A program made the translations under genes and the position numbers. From positions 1 through 64,000 of the forward strand of contig NZ_JOAK01000023.1 in assembly GCF_000720455.1 (NCBI RefSeq): a DNA stretch of 64,000 bases, in the 5' to 3' direction. This document shows positions 1 through 8,446 of the stretch, one piece after another (position 1 is the first letter of the stretch; each line of letters begins with the position of its first letter). The notes beneath the pieces are model-generated. The model did no database searches, had not been told where the DNA came from, and worked only from the letters and a program-made list of their open reading frames with translations. The DNA comes from Streptomyces virginiae (GTDB lineage Bacteria > Actinomycetota > Actinomycetes > Streptomycetales > Streptomycetaceae).

Positions 1-225
1 GGTAGGAGCGGGGGCGGGGGCGGGGGCGGGGCGCAGGAAGTCGGCCACGTGCCTGCGTGAGAGGAACGAGCCGATCCCCGCCCCCAGCCCGGCCGCCACC
101 GCAGCCAGCACACCCGTCACCCGCCCGCCCAGCAGCCACCCGAGACAAGCACCACCGGCCACCCCGCACATCACCAGCACGAAAGTGATCATCAGATGGA
201 TGCGGGCAGCCGGCGAATACCTCAT
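1..225 (-). CDS. Small membrane protein, C-terminus cut by window edge
   Basis: The frame runs 75 codons from an ATG at 225 to the window edge with no stop. Residues about 10-30 and 38-60 are two hydrophobic Gly/Ala/Leu/Val segments joined by a short Gly-Arg loop, followed by a basic stretch and an Ala-Pro repeat (APAPAPAP) encoded by the GGGGCG tract at the edge. No Shine-Dalgarno is seen. A CATACT hexamer at 233-238 (minus strand) lies 7 bases before the ATG, which suits a leaderless mRNA. It follows the next gene on the same strand after a 129-base gap. No function can be assigned; a two-pass membrane protein is inferred from hydropathy only. Confidence 0.55.
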   Translation of the reverse strand, partial: MRYSPAARIHLMITFVLVMCGVAGGACLGWLLGGRVTGVLAAVAAGLGAGIGSFLSRRHVADFLRPAPAPAPAPT

Positions 226-354
226 GTACAGCAGTATGCAATGCACACCTACCCCGCCCCGACGCGACGGCCGCCGCGACGCTGATGCGCCTCGACGGCG
301 CCGCACCCGACGGCGGCGGGCCACGCCATGCCGAAGACCCCCCCCCAGCCGGCG

Positions 355-1611
355 TCAGGGGTTCAGGGCGCCGGAGCGGTCCGGGGTACGCAGCGCCTCC
401 AGCCGCCGTTCCGCCAGCCTCAGGTGACCGGGATCGGGCAGCGGCAGCGTCCGCAACAGACCCACCAGCTCCGGCCCCGCCTCCAACGCCCCCGCCCGGT
501 CCTTCACCTGCGTCCAGCAGTACAGGGCCCCCGCCGCCGCGTCGCGGACCTCGGCCGCATCCGCTCCCTGCCACTCCAGCCGCGCCCGCCCCGCACGCAC
601 CCACAACCGGGTCGCCGACACGAAATCGCCCGCCATCCGCGCAAGGTCCGCACGGATCTCCGCGCACCGCACCGCCTCCGCCGACGCCCGTCCCCACCGC
701 TCCACCACACCCCGCTCCCACGCTCTGGCCAGCACGTCCGCCTCGCCGTGCCGGCCCTCCACCGCCAGTGCGTGCAGTCGCGCCCGCGGATCGTCCTCCA
801 CCACGCCCACCCCGACCGCGGGCGGCGGTCCGGCGGGGGCGGGCACGGCCACCGGTTCGGGTTCCCGACGCGGGTGACCGGGTGCCGGCGCCGGCACACG
901 GCGCATCTCCAGCTCCCGCGCCGACGGCACCACCAGCGTGCCGGGCGCCAGCCCGGCCGACCCCGCCGCCAGCACGTGCACCTCCACATCGGACGGCCGC
1001 ACCGGAGCGCGCCGGAGCTGATCGATCCACTGCCGGGTGTACCCGCTGACGCCTCCATCGCCCACCGGCACGTCCGGCCCGCACACCACCCCGAACACCT
1101 CCGCCCCCGCGAGTTCCGCGAGCCCCGGCAACGCCCCCGGCTCCCCCACCAGTGGCCACGCCTCCTTGTCCGCCACCAGGTCGACCACCACCGTGGTCAC
1201 ACCCCCCGTACGCGAACGCAACTCCCCCACCAGCCAATCCCACGGCACCGAGGTGTACCGCACACTGCCCGCCGTCGTCCCCGCCAGCGCCACGAACAAC
1301 CGCCGGCCCCGACGATCCGCCGTCAACCGCCCCGACACGTACACGAACAACGGTCCTGTCGCGGTCACGGCCGCGCGCAACCGCGCCAACACCGTGTTCG
1401 GATCGCGCACCCCTTCCAGGCACACCGTGTCGGCCGGCACCTCGCACCCCAGCAGCACATCGGCCGGGACCATCGCCAGCGCGGCGACATTCGCTCCCGG
1501 AGCCACCAACACCCTGCCGCGCCGCACCGCGGCATCCGCCGCCACCAACAGCACGTGCCCGCGCGACGCCTGCCCCCGACCACCGCCGTCGCCCACACCA
1601 CCGAAACCCAT
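355..1611 (-). CDS. Hypothetical protein with degenerate caspase-like N-terminal domain
   Basis: This is a 418-residue soluble protein of unknown function. Residues about 18-200 alternate beta-strand-like and helical stretches in a caspase-fold order: a hydrophobic strand ending in YVSGRL (91-96) stands where caspase-like proteins have Y-x-SGHG, and TTVVVDLVAD (139-148) stands where they have a strand ending in the catalytic Cys. Both catalytic residues would be missing. After a Pro-rich linker (about 235-265) the C-terminal 150 residues are Ala/Arg/Leu-rich helices that may be TPR-like. The start is set by a TAGCGT -10 box at 1618-1623, six bases before the ATG (leaderless). The caspase assignment is inference from pattern and not a proven homology. 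Confidence 0.7.
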   Translation of the reverse strand: MGFGGVGDGGGRGQASRGHVLLVAADAAVRRGRVLVAPGANVAALAMVPADVLLGCEVPADTVCLEGVRDPNTVLARLRAAVTATGPLFVYVSGRLTADRRGRRLFVALAGTTAGSVRYTSVPWDWLVGELRSRTGGVTTVVVDLVADKEAWPLVGEPGALPGLAELAGAEVFGVVCGPDVPVGDGGVSGYTRQWIDQLRRAPVRPSDVEVHVLAAGSAGLAPGTLVVPSARELEMRRVPAPAPGHPRREPEPVAVPAPAGPPPAVGVGVVEDDPRARLHALAVEGRHGEADVLARAWERGVVERWGRASAEAVRCAEIRADLARMAGDFVSATRLWVRAGRARLEWQGADAAEVRDAAAGALYCWTQVKDRAGALEAGPELVGLLRTLPLPDPGHLRLAERRLEALRTPDRSGALNP

Positions 1612-1617
1612 GGGGCG

Positions 1618-1623
1618 ACGCTA
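1618..1623 (-). promoter_or_regulatory. Putative -10 box TAGCGT for the gene starting at 1611
   Basis: TAGCGT on the minus strand ends six bases before the ATG at 1611, and no ribosome binding site precedes that ATG. The arrangement fits a leaderless transcript starting at or next to the ATG. No convincing -35 box is visible. Confidence 0.45.
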
Positions 1624-1834
1624 TCCACACCACACCCCCCACCCGCACCAAACCCGGAGAACAGCACACCAACACACGCAACGCCGGTCGCGGTGGACAG
1701 GTTTGCGTAGAACAGACGATCACGGTCCGTGGGAGGAGGCTTCGTCCGCCACTACCCCGACGGGCGCACCACGCCCTCGTCACCGTGGGCGTGATCAAGC
1801 CAGACTTCCGTCACCTGATCGGCTCAGCAGGATC

Positions 1835-1840
1835 TAGAGT
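1835..1840 (+). promoter_or_regulatory. Putative -10 box TAGAGT for the kinase gene
   Basis: TAGAGT ends six bases before the GTG at 1847, the start that gives the usual kinase N-terminus. There is no Shine-Dalgarno sequence, so a leaderless mRNA is likely. It faces the divergent promoter at 1618-1623 across a 235-base intergenic region that shows no other gene. Confidence 0.5.
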
Positions 1841-1846
1841 GTGCGC

Positions 1847-4297
1847 GTGACCGAGCAGAATCCCGAACTCATCGCCGGCCGGTACCAGCTGGTCGAACGC
1901 ATCGGCCAAGGCGGTATGGGCCGGGTTTGGCGTGGCGTCGACCAGCAACTCTTCGGGCGCGAGGTCGCCGTCAAGGAGATCCTCTTTCCGCCAGGGCTGG
2001 ACGACGACGACCGTGCCGCGCTGCTGCGCCGGTTCATCGGCGAGGCCCGCGCGGCGGTCACGCTCAGCCACCCCGGGATCATCACCATCCATGACGTCGT
2101 GGAGCACGACGGCGCGCCCGTCATCGTCATGGAGCTGGTGCGCGGGCAGTCCCTGGCGGCCACCATCCGCAGCCAGGGCCGACTGCCCGTCCAGCGGGTG
2201 GCCGAGATCGGCTCCGCCCTGCTCGACGCCCTGGCCGAGGCGCACGGGGCGCGGATCGTCCACCGTGACATCAAGCCGGACAACGTGCTCCTGACCAAGG
2301 ACCGCGTCGTCCTCACCGACTTCGGCATCGCCCACCTCGCGGACGCCACGACCAGGCTGAGCCACAGCGGGACCGTCATCGGCACGCCCCAGTACATGTC
2401 GCCGGAGCAGCTGGAGGGCAAGCGCCCGACCCCCGCGAACGACCTGTGGGCGCTCGGCGCCACCCTGTACCACGCAGTCGAGGGGCGCCCGCCGTTCGAT
2501 GCGGAGGGGCTGCACGCCCTGGCCGTGGCCGTGTTCACCCGACCGCACCGGCCGCCGGCGCACGCGGGCCCGCTGGCACCGCTGCTGGACGCGCTCCTCA
2601 CCAAGGATCCGGCGCAGCGCGTGGAGGCCGCGGAAGCGGCCGGGATGCTGGCCTCGGTGCTGCGGTCCTCCCCGTCGCTGCCCGATGCCCCCACCGGGCA
2701 GGGGCGCGAACCGGAGCCCGGTCACACTCCCCCGCCCGACCCGAGGACACCCTCCGTGCCGGCAGGGGAGCAGGCACCGCGGCAGGCGCCGCAGCAAGCA
2801 CCGGACCAGGCACCCGACGAGGCACCCGACGAGGCGCCGGACCAGGCGCCGTCGACGACGCCTTCGGTGCCGACCCCGACGGTCCTCGACTCCGGGTCCG
2901 TCGCCGGCACGCCGCAGCGCTCCGTACCGGACCGGCCGACGGCTCCGCCCGTTCCGCAGGCACCGGCCGAGGATCCGGTCGTGCACGGGACCGTGCCCGA
3001 GATGCGGCAGGGCCGGCAGGCGTCCGCCCGGGGGCGTACCCTCACCCGGCGCTCGGTGGTCCTGGGCGCGGCGCTGGCGACCCTCGCCACGGGCTCCGTC
3101 CTGACCTGGACCCTCACCCGTGACGATGACACCCGCGGCGGCGGCAAGGCGGCCGGCAGCGGGGCGCCCGCTTCCTCCGTCACGGTGGTGATCGGAGTGG
3201 ACGCACCGCTCAGCGGGGGAATGTCCTCGATGGGCGTCGGCATCAAGAACGCCGCCGATCTGGCGGCCAAGACCGCCAACGAGTCCGGGCACGTCCCGGG
3301 CGTGAACTTCGAGATCAAGGCACTGGACGACGGGGCCGACCCCGCCAAGGGCGCCTCCAACGCCGCCCAGTTCGTGTCCGACGAGAAGGTCCTGGGGGTC
3401 GTGGGGCCGCTCAACTCCGGGGTCGCCAAGACCCTGGTGCCACCGCTCGCCCAGGCGAACATGGCCGTCGTGTCCCCCGCCAACACCGACCCCGTGCTGA
3501 CACTCGGCCCTGACTGGGCGGCGGGCAGCACGTCGCGTCCGTACTCCACCTACTTCCGCACCGTCGCCACGGACGTGGACCAGGGACCGTTCGCCGCGCG
3601 CCACCTGCACGGCGAGGCGAAGAAGACCAAGCTGTACGTGGTCGACGACGCGAGCGCCCACGGCACGTCCCTCAGCTCCCGTTTCGCGGCCGAATTCACG
3701 AAGCTCGGCGGAACCGTCGTCGGTACCGAGCAGGTCGATCCCGCGGAACGCGCCTTCGAGGGCCTCGCCACGAGGGTGAAGTCGTCGGGAGCCGACGCCG
3801 TCTACTTCGGCGGCTACTACGACACCGCCGCGCCGATCTCCCAGCAGCTCAAGCAGGCCGGGGTGAACGTCCCCCTGATGGGCGGCGACGGCATCTTCGA
3901 CCAGCAGTACCTCACGTCGAACCCGAAGGCCGAGGGCGACCTCGCGACCAACATCGGCACACCCGCCGAGGATTCGGGGGCGGGGCAGGACTTCCTCGCC
4001 CGGTACCAGAAGGCGGGTTATCCGGAGGCGGCCGGCTGGTACGGCCCCTACGCGTACGACGCGACGTGGTCGCTCATCGAGGCGGTGAAGGCGGTGGTGG
4101 CGTCCAACGGCGGCTCCCTCCCCGACAACGCCCGGGCGAAGCTGCCGCAGGCCGTGGCGGGGCTGGCCTTCGACGGCGTCACGGGCCGGGTCGCCTTCGA
4201 CGGCAGCGGTGACACGGTCAACCGTCGGCTGACGGTGTACGCGGTGAACGGCGGCAGCTGGGCGCTGGTGCGGAGCGGATCGGCCGCCGCCCGCTGA
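1847..4297 (+). CDS. Ser/Thr protein kinase fused to ABC-type branched-chain substrate-binding sensor
   Basis: This 816-residue transmembrane receptor kinase has an N-terminal cytoplasmic kinase domain (about 10-270): Gly-rich loop IGQGGMGRVW at 19-28, lysine K43 in VAVKE, HRDIKPDN at 139-146 and DFG at 158-160. A Pro/Ala-rich linker with 12-base repeats follows, then one transmembrane segment near 400-420 (TRRSVVLGAALATLATGS). The C-terminal 370 residues are a Leu/Ile/Val-binding-protein-type periplasmic domain (from VVIGVDAPLSGG near 447). The known family is the bifunctional kinase/ABC substrate-binding proteins of Streptomyces. The domain order implies that an extracellular small ligand controls phosphorylation inside. 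No ABC permease or ATPase gene is adjacent. GTG 1847 is preferred over the in-frame GTG 1841 because of the -10 spacing. Confidence 0.93.
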   Translation: MTEQNPELIAGRYQLVERIGQGGMGRVWRGVDQQLFGREVAVKEILFPPGLDDDDRAALLRRFIGEARAAVTLSHPGIITIHDVVEHDGAPVIVMELVRGQSLAATIRSQGRLPVQRVAEIGSALLDALAEAHGARIVHRDIKPDNVLLTKDRVVLTDFGIAHLADATTRLSHSGTVIGTPQYMSPEQLEGKRPTPANDLWALGATLYHAVEGRPPFDAEGLHALAVAVFTRPHRPPAHAGPLAPLLDALLTKDPAQRVEAAEAAGMLASVLRSSPSLPDAPTGQGREPEPGHTPPPDPRTPSVPAGEQAPRQAPQQAPDQAPDEAPDEAPDQAPSTTPSVPTPTVLDSGSVAGTPQRSVPDRPTAPPVPQAPAEDPVVHGTVPEMRQGRQASARGRTLTRRSVVLGAALATLATGSVLTWTLTRDDDTRGGGKAAGSGAPASSVTVVIGVDAPLSGGMSSMGVGIKNAADLAAKTANESGHVPGVNFEIKALDDGADPAKGASNAAQFVSDEKVLGVVGPLNSGVAKTLVPPLAQANMAVVSPANTDPVLTLGPDWAAGSTSRPYSTYFRTVATDVDQGPFAARHLHGEAKKTKLYVVDDASAHGTSLSSRFAAEFTKLGGTVVGTEQVDPAERAFEGLATRVKSSGADAVYFGGYYDTAAPISQQLKQAGVNVPLMGGDGIFDQQYLTSNPKAEGDLATNIGTPAEDSGAGQDFLARYQKAGYPEAAGWYGPYAYDATWSLIEAVKAVVASNGGSLPDNARAKLPQAVAGLAFDGVTGRVAFDGSGDTVNRRLTVYAVNGGSWALVRSGSAAAR
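2771..2854 (+). repeat. 12-base tandem repeat encoding QAPD/EAPD units in the kinase linker
   Basis: Seven in-frame 12-base units encode QAPR, QAPQ, QAPD, QAPD, EAPD, EAPD and QAPS. They lie in the juxtamembrane linker of the kinase/sensor protein, a place likely to vary in length between strains. Confidence 0.8.
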
Positions 4298-4398
4298 CGC
4301 TGCCGATCGTCCCCTTGGGCCGGCACGTCCTGCCGGTAGGTCTGCCTGGGCCGGCCTGCCGGCCTGCCGGCATCCGAAGCGTTCCATCAGGGGGAAAC

Positions 4399-4479
4399 AT
4401 GACGAGTTACTCGATCTCGGTCCGTTTGCAGCGCACGACGGTGGAGGAGACCTACGTCTCCGATCCAGAAGGAACCTGA
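4399..4479 (+). pseudogene. Truncated small gene remnant (26 codons)
   Basis: A good ribosome binding site (AGGGGGAAAC) precedes an ATG and 26 codons beginning MTSYSISVRLQRTTVEETYV, then a TGA. The peptide resembles the N-terminus of a small streptomycete protein family that normally runs on for roughly 80-100 residues; that resemblance is from memory. Just downstream lies a transposase scrap, so I read this as a gene cut by an insertion or deletion. It could instead be a genuine short peptide gene. Confidence 0.4.
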
Positions 4480-4535
4480 CCGTTCCGACGCCGACGCCGA
4501 CGCCGACCGATGACGCTGCACTCGCGGCCCGACGA

Positions 4536-4680
4536 GCGCAGATCAGGACCCGGACCAGCGCACCCCGGCGGGACGTGGCTGAACGCTACGGGCCGTGGAA
4601 CCGGGTCTACGACCGAGGTCAAGGGCCTGATCACCTGGGCCGTGGACATCGACTCCACCACCTGCCGGGCCAACCAGCAC
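4536..4680 (+). mobile_element. IS5-type transposase fragment, frameshifted and internally deleted
   Basis: One frame reads RRDVAERYGPWNRVYDR (about 4566-4616), the typical N-terminal pattern of IS5-family transposases (WRDVPERYGPW-TVY-R). A second frame continues with ITWAVDIDSTTCRANQH (about 4630-4680), matching the block around the first catalytic Asp (VDSTTVRAHQH). The 60 or so residues normally between these blocks are missing and the frame changes, so this is a dead scrap. No terminal inverted repeats were found. It separates a truncated small gene from a decayed minus-strand gene, which marks the site as a past insertion point. Confidence 0.6.
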
Positions 4681-4742
4681 TTTCGCCGTACACCTGGCGG
4701 GTACCCGCCCGCAGCCGGTGTCCCGGCCGGGGAGATGGTGGC

Positions 4743-5586
4743 TCAGGCCTCGATCTGTGTCCAGGTGTCGTCGGCGCGGAGCCAGAGGATGCCGTCGCGG
4801 CCTTGGGCGCAGCGCATGGCGACCGGACCGGGCAGTCGCAGCTTCTCCTGGGCGGTGATCACCCAGGCATCGTCGACGAGTTCCGCGCGGCTCAGCTCGA
4901 CGCCGGGGGGTTGTGGAACCGGTGGGTGAGGAGCATCCGGGTGCCGCGGACGGCGATGCCGTCGGTGTCCTTCAAGGGGTTGCGGTAGCTGCTGATGTCA
5001 CCGGTGGCGGGATCGATTCGGGACAGGAAGGCACCCTCGTGGCTGTACCAGGCGAGCCAGGCCACGGCCTCCTCGGTGGCCCCCGCGCTTCCGCCGAGGG
5101 GCCGTACAGGGAGCCGTCCCCGAGGGTTCCAGGTGTGGCTGGCGTCGGTGTGCCAGCGGGCCAGGCCGGCACTGGTCTCCGGGTGGTCTCCGTAGATGCC
5201 CTCGTCACCGTAGGAAGTCCAGATGCCGCCTTCTCGGTCGGTGACGATGTAGTCGATGTCGTCACCGATACCAGGGGAGTACACGACCGCGTTCCTCTCC
5301 CAGCTCCCGTTCCGGTCCCGGCGTGGACGGCCTGACGCCAGTAGAAAACGTGACCACGAGAGCAGGGCCGGGTGGCTGGTACGCGGGGCTGTGCCGGTGA
5401 CAGAGGTGCGGTGTTCCACCCCGTCCGAGATCACGACCAGCACGGGGAACGGCGCAGGTGACGTTCCTGGACCAGCACCCCCGCGAGTTCGCCACCCGGT
5501 CCGACGCTCCACCACAGGGCCCGCCATCCAGCCCGGGCATCCTCAGGGGGCAAGCTCCACACGACGGGCCGTTCGCCGAGCGCCAT
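4743..5586 (-). pseudogene. Hypothetical protein gene broken by at least two frameshifts
   Basis: Three reading frames are needed to cover what looks like one protein of about 280 residues. The N-terminus (ATG at 5586, AAAGGTG upstream) reads MALGERPVVWSLPPEDAR. A second frame carries the middle (GDDIDYIVTDREGGIWTSYG, then WLAWYSHEGAFLSRIDPATG) down to a stop near 4892. A third carries the end (ELSRAELVDDAWVITAQEKL to DDTWTQIEA) to the TGA at 4743. The last shift falls in a run of six G at 4905-4910: one more base would join RFHNPP to GVELSRAEL. The family appears to be an uncharacterised streptomycete beta-propeller-like protein; its function is unknown. Confidence 0.55.
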
Positions 5587-5642
5587 CGGCATTCACCTTT
5601 TGAACTCCGGGCCCAACGGCGCCCGAAGAAATACACGTTACC

Positions 5643-5704
5643 GGACGGCTGCTGTAGCGCTTGCGCCACCTACGGACGGTCCGGCTTGATACTTCGGCGG
5701 CAAC
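5643..5704 (-). mobile_element. Possible transposase helix-turn-helix scrap
   Basis: The minus strand reads VAAEVSSRTVRRWRKRYSSR, very like the helix-turn-helix of IS630-type and other transposases (GVS-RTVRRWRKRF). Nothing transposase-like continues on either side. It is short, so chance resemblance is possible, but it lies beside an eroded gene and another transposase fragment. Confidence 0.3.
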
Positions 5705-5728
5705 GACTCAAGCCGGCAGAGACGGAGC

Positions 5729-6169
5729 CTAGCCGATGCGTTCGGCCAGGGCGACGATGATGCCCGCCGGGCCGCGGAGGTTGCAGAGGCGGTAGACGTT
5801 CTCGTACTGCGCCACCTCGCCGAGGAGTTCGGCGCCGTGGCGGCGCAGGCGGGTGATCGTGTCGTCGATGTCGTCGACGGCGAACATGACACGGTGCAGA
5901 CCCAGCGTGTTGGGGGGTGGGTTGAGCGGTCCGGTGGTGATCGCGGCGGGGGTGTGGAACTTCGTCAGCTCCAGCTTGCCGTGGCCGTCCGGGGTGCGCA
6001 TCATCGCGATGGCGCTGCGGACCCCGTCGAGGCCGACCGTCTGGTCGGCCCAGATCCCCTCGATCTGCGCCTCGCCCTCCAGCTCCATGCCGAGTTCGGT
6101 GAAGAAGGCGATGGCGGCCTCCAGGTCGTCGACGACGACGGCCACGTTGTCCATCCGCTGGATCGTCAC
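5729..6169 (-). CDS. VOC (glyoxalase/dioxygenase) family protein
   Basis: This 146-residue protein has the vicinal-oxygen-chelate layout: two beta-alpha-beta-beta-beta modules, the first beginning MTIQRMDNVAVVVDDLEAAI and the second beginning with LHRVMFAVDDIDDTITRL near residue 92. Family members bind a divalent metal and act as glyoxalases, dioxygenases, epimerases or drug-resistance proteins; the substrate cannot be told here. The GTG start at 6169 has an AGGAG site six bases upstream. It lies downstream of mycothione reductase on the same strand, separated by 121 bases. Confidence 0.85.
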   Translation of the reverse strand: MTIQRMDNVAVVVDDLEAAIAFFTELGMELEGEAQIEGIWADQTVGLDGVRSAIAMMRTPDGHGKLELTKFHTPAAITTGPLNPPPNTLGLHRVMFAVDDIDDTITRLRRHGAELLGEVAQYENVYRLCNLRGPAGIIVALAERIG

Positions 6170-6290
6170 GGGGTGCTCCTTCTGCGTCTCGCAGTCCGTT
6201 CCGGCTATTGGTACCCCTGGGACGGAGCCGGTGCCGCGTTCTCGACATCCGGAAGTGTCGGAGTCCTGGCTGCTTCACCCCACCGACGGC

Positions 6291-7673
6291 CTACGGCTCG
6301 CGATCGCCGAGGTCCAGGTCGCGGAGGGCGTTGGAGACCACCTCGGTGGGGGCGGGGTGGATCCACAGGGGGGAACGGGCCAGGTCGCGGGCCTTGATGT
6401 CGAGGCTCATGGCGATCACCAGCGGCTGGATCAGGGTCGCTGCCTGCGGGCCGAGGATGTGGGCGCCCAGCAGCAGTCCCGTGCGGCGGTCCGCCAGTAC
6501 CTTGCAGAAGCCGGTGGTGTCCTCCAGGGCCCAGCCGTAGGCGGTGTCGGCGAAGCGGCGTACGGAGACGGCGTGGTCGAGGCCCTCCTGCCGGCACTGC
6601 TGCTCGGTCCTGCCGACCTGCGCGATCTGCGGGTGGGTGAACACCGCTGCGGGGACGGCCTCGTGCGAGGTGCGGACCGGGGCGTCGGGGTGGAGCAGGT
6701 TGTGCGCGACGACCTGGGCCTCCCGGTTCGCCACGTGTTTGAGCGGGAAGGCCGTGCTCACGTCCCCGAGGGCGAACACCCCCGCCGCGCTGGTTCGCTG
6801 GAAGGCGTCCACGACGATCCGGCCGTCGTCGTGCAGGTCGATGCCGGCCCGGCCGGCGTCGATCCGGTCGCTGTTCGGGGTGCGCCCCACCGCCACGAGC
6901 AGGGTGTCCGCCTCGACGGCCGGGCCGTCGTCCAGCACCAGGCGCAGCCGTCCCGGCTCGCCCTCGACGCGGGTCAGTGCCGTGCCCGTACGCACCTCGT
7001 AGCGCTCGGAGGCGATGGCGGTGTAGGCGGCGGCGACCGTCTCGTCCTGGGCGGCGAGCAGCGTGTCCTCCTGCTCGATGACCGTGACGCGACTGCCCGC
7101 CGCGTGGAAGACGTGCGCGAGTTCGGCGGCGATGTAGCCGCCGCCCAGCACGGCGAGGTGCCGCGGCGGGCGGTCCAGGCGCATCACCGTGTCGGAGGTC
7201 TCGTACGGCAGTCCGCCGTCCCGGACCGGCGGGGGTACGGCCGGGCGGCTGCCGACGGCCACGACGACCTGCTCTCCGCGCACTGTGACGGTGTCGGCGC
7301 CGGTCCCGACGGTCAGTGTCCGGTCGCCGGTGAAGCGGGCGCGGCCCTTGAAGACGTCGACGTTCGCGGAGCCGCGCCGCCCCTGTTCCCCCTCGGCGGC
7401 CTCCTGGTCCAGCCGGCCGAAGACCCGTTCGCGGACGGCGGGCCAGTCCACGCGGCCCGGCCGGGCCTCCACGCCGAACCGGCCGGCCTCACGGACGGTG
7501 TCGGTGAGGTCCGCGACGTGCACGAGCATCTTGCTGGGGATGCACCCGCGGTTCAGGCAGGTGCCGCCGAACGGCCCCTCATCGACGACGGCCACGTCCA
7601 GGTGCGAGAAGCGCTCGTCCACGACGGCGTTGCCGGAGCCCGCCCCGACGATCACGAGATCATGAGTTCGCAT
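6291..7673 (-). CDS. mtr: Mycothione reductase
   Basis: This 460-residue FAD-dependent pyridine nucleotide-disulfide oxidoreductase would reduce mycothiol disulfide with NADPH, keeping the actinobacterial thiol buffer reduced in the cytoplasm. It shows the FAD-binding VGAGSGN motif (9-15), the redox-active pair C39/C44 in GGTCLNRGCIPSK, a GGGYIAAE NAD(P)H-binding motif and the C-terminal HPAPTE motif that supplies the catalytic His/Glu. Length matches known Mtr proteins. The ATG at 7673 has no ribosome binding site; TACGTT at 7681-7686 lies seven bases upstream, so a leaderless transcript is probable. Its neighbour at 7777-8379 belongs to a family linked to mycothiol chemistry. Confidence 0.92.
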   Translation of the reverse strand: MRTHDLVIVGAGSGNAVVDERFSHLDVAVVDEGPFGGTCLNRGCIPSKMLVHVADLTDTVREAGRFGVEARPGRVDWPAVRERVFGRLDQEAAEGEQGRRGSANVDVFKGRARFTGDRTLTVGTGADTVTVRGEQVVVAVGSRPAVPPPVRDGGLPYETSDTVMRLDRPPRHLAVLGGGYIAAELAHVFHAAGSRVTVIEQEDTLLAAQDETVAAAYTAIASERYEVRTGTALTRVEGEPGRLRLVLDDGPAVEADTLLVAVGRTPNSDRIDAGRAGIDLHDDGRIVVDAFQRTSAAGVFALGDVSTAFPLKHVANREAQVVAHNLLHPDAPVRTSHEAVPAAVFTHPQIAQVGRTEQQCRQEGLDHAVSVRRFADTAYGWALEDTTGFCKVLADRRTGLLLGAHILGPQAATLIQPLVIAMSLDIKARDLARSPLWIHPAPTEVVSNALRDLDLGDREP

Positions 7674-7680
7674 GCGGCGG

Positions 7681-7686
7681 AACGTA
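7681..7686 (-). promoter_or_regulatory. Putative -10 box TACGTT for mtr
   Basis: TACGTT on the minus strand is followed after seven bases by the mtr ATG at 7673. No Shine-Dalgarno is present, so this is a candidate leaderless promoter. The -35 region is not recognisable. Confidence 0.4.
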
Positions 7687-7776
7687 CCCCCGTACGGCGG
7701 GCGCACCCGTGCACGGCACGCGGCAGGTGGCGCGCGGCAGGCGGCACGCGGCACGGCGCGCGCCCCGCCGCCCGCG

Positions 7777-8379
7777 TCACGGGGTCGCCGGTGGGGTCCA
7801 GGCCGGGTCGCGTCCGCTCAGCCCGACTGCCCGGTCCAGCAGCGGGGCGTCGTCCGGTACGGGCACGACCGGGCCGAAGATGCCCCCGCCGCGGGTCTCG
7901 TCCTCGGCGGCCGCCAGCAGGAAGTCGTACGCGGCGCGCAGCGCGGCCTGGTCGGGTGCGTACTCCTGGCCGGTCGCCCGGGCGAGGTCCCAGCCGTGGA
8001 TCACGAGTTCGTCGACTGCCACCGCACCCGCGATGTCGCCGGGCAGGTCCACGCTGCCGGCCCGGGTCATGCCGGTCCAGGCGGCCGGGTCCCGCCAGGC
8101 CTCGGCCAGCTCGCCGAGGACCCGGGGCAGCTCCTCGCGCCACCCGGCGGGCAGCGGGGTGGCGGCCGGGTCCGGGGCGGTGTCCGTCGTCGGGCCCAGG
8201 TCCTTGCGTGCGGCGTCGCGGAAGGCGACGGCCAGGCCGGTCAGGTGGACCAGCAGGACACCGACCGTGTACTCGGGGCAGGGCGTCGGGTCGTCCAGCC
8301 GGACGTCCGGGACGCCTGCCGCGAGACGGGCCACGGCTCGGGTCTGTGCTTCGAGGTCCAGAATCGTCCTACCGGTCAT
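7777..8379 (-). CDS. TIGR03086-type DinB/MDMPI-fold metal-binding protein
   Basis: This 200-residue protein matches the actinobacterial TIGR03086 family, related to the N-terminal domain of mycothiol-dependent maleylpyruvate isomerase. Visible hallmarks are PTPCPEYTVGVLLVHL with the first metal-ligand His near residue 46, and ELVIHGWDLARATG with another His near 128. Members are four-helix-bundle proteins, some of which act as mycothiol S-transferases; no substrate is known for this one. The ATG at 8379 has AGGAGG a few bases upstream. Its position beside mtr supports, but does not prove, a mycothiol-dependent role. Confidence 0.82.
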   Translation of the reverse strand: MTGRTILDLEAQTRAVARLAAGVPDVRLDDPTPCPEYTVGVLLVHLTGLAVAFRDAARKDLGPTTDTAPDPAATPLPAGWREELPRVLGELAEAWRDPAAWTGMTRAGSVDLPGDIAGAVAVDELVIHGWDLARATGQEYAPDQAALRAAYDFLLAAAEDETRGGGIFGPVVPVPDDAPLLDRAVGLSGRDPAWTPPATP

Positions 8380-8446
8380 CTGCCGCTCCTCCTGGGCGGT
8401 GGGGTGGTGAGTCCGCGCCCGGCCGGCCGCCGACCCGTTCGGTCGT

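Noticed and set aside
10..33. GGGGCG tract as a possible G-quadruplex
   Set aside because: It is the coding sequence of an Ala-Pro repeat at the truncated gene's end; no regulatory role is needed to explain it.
1811..4387. Long open frame on the minus strand across the kinase gene
   Set aside because: The plus-strand frame carries complete kinase and binding-protein motifs; the antisense frame is an Arg/Gly-rich by-product of high GC with no recognisable domain.
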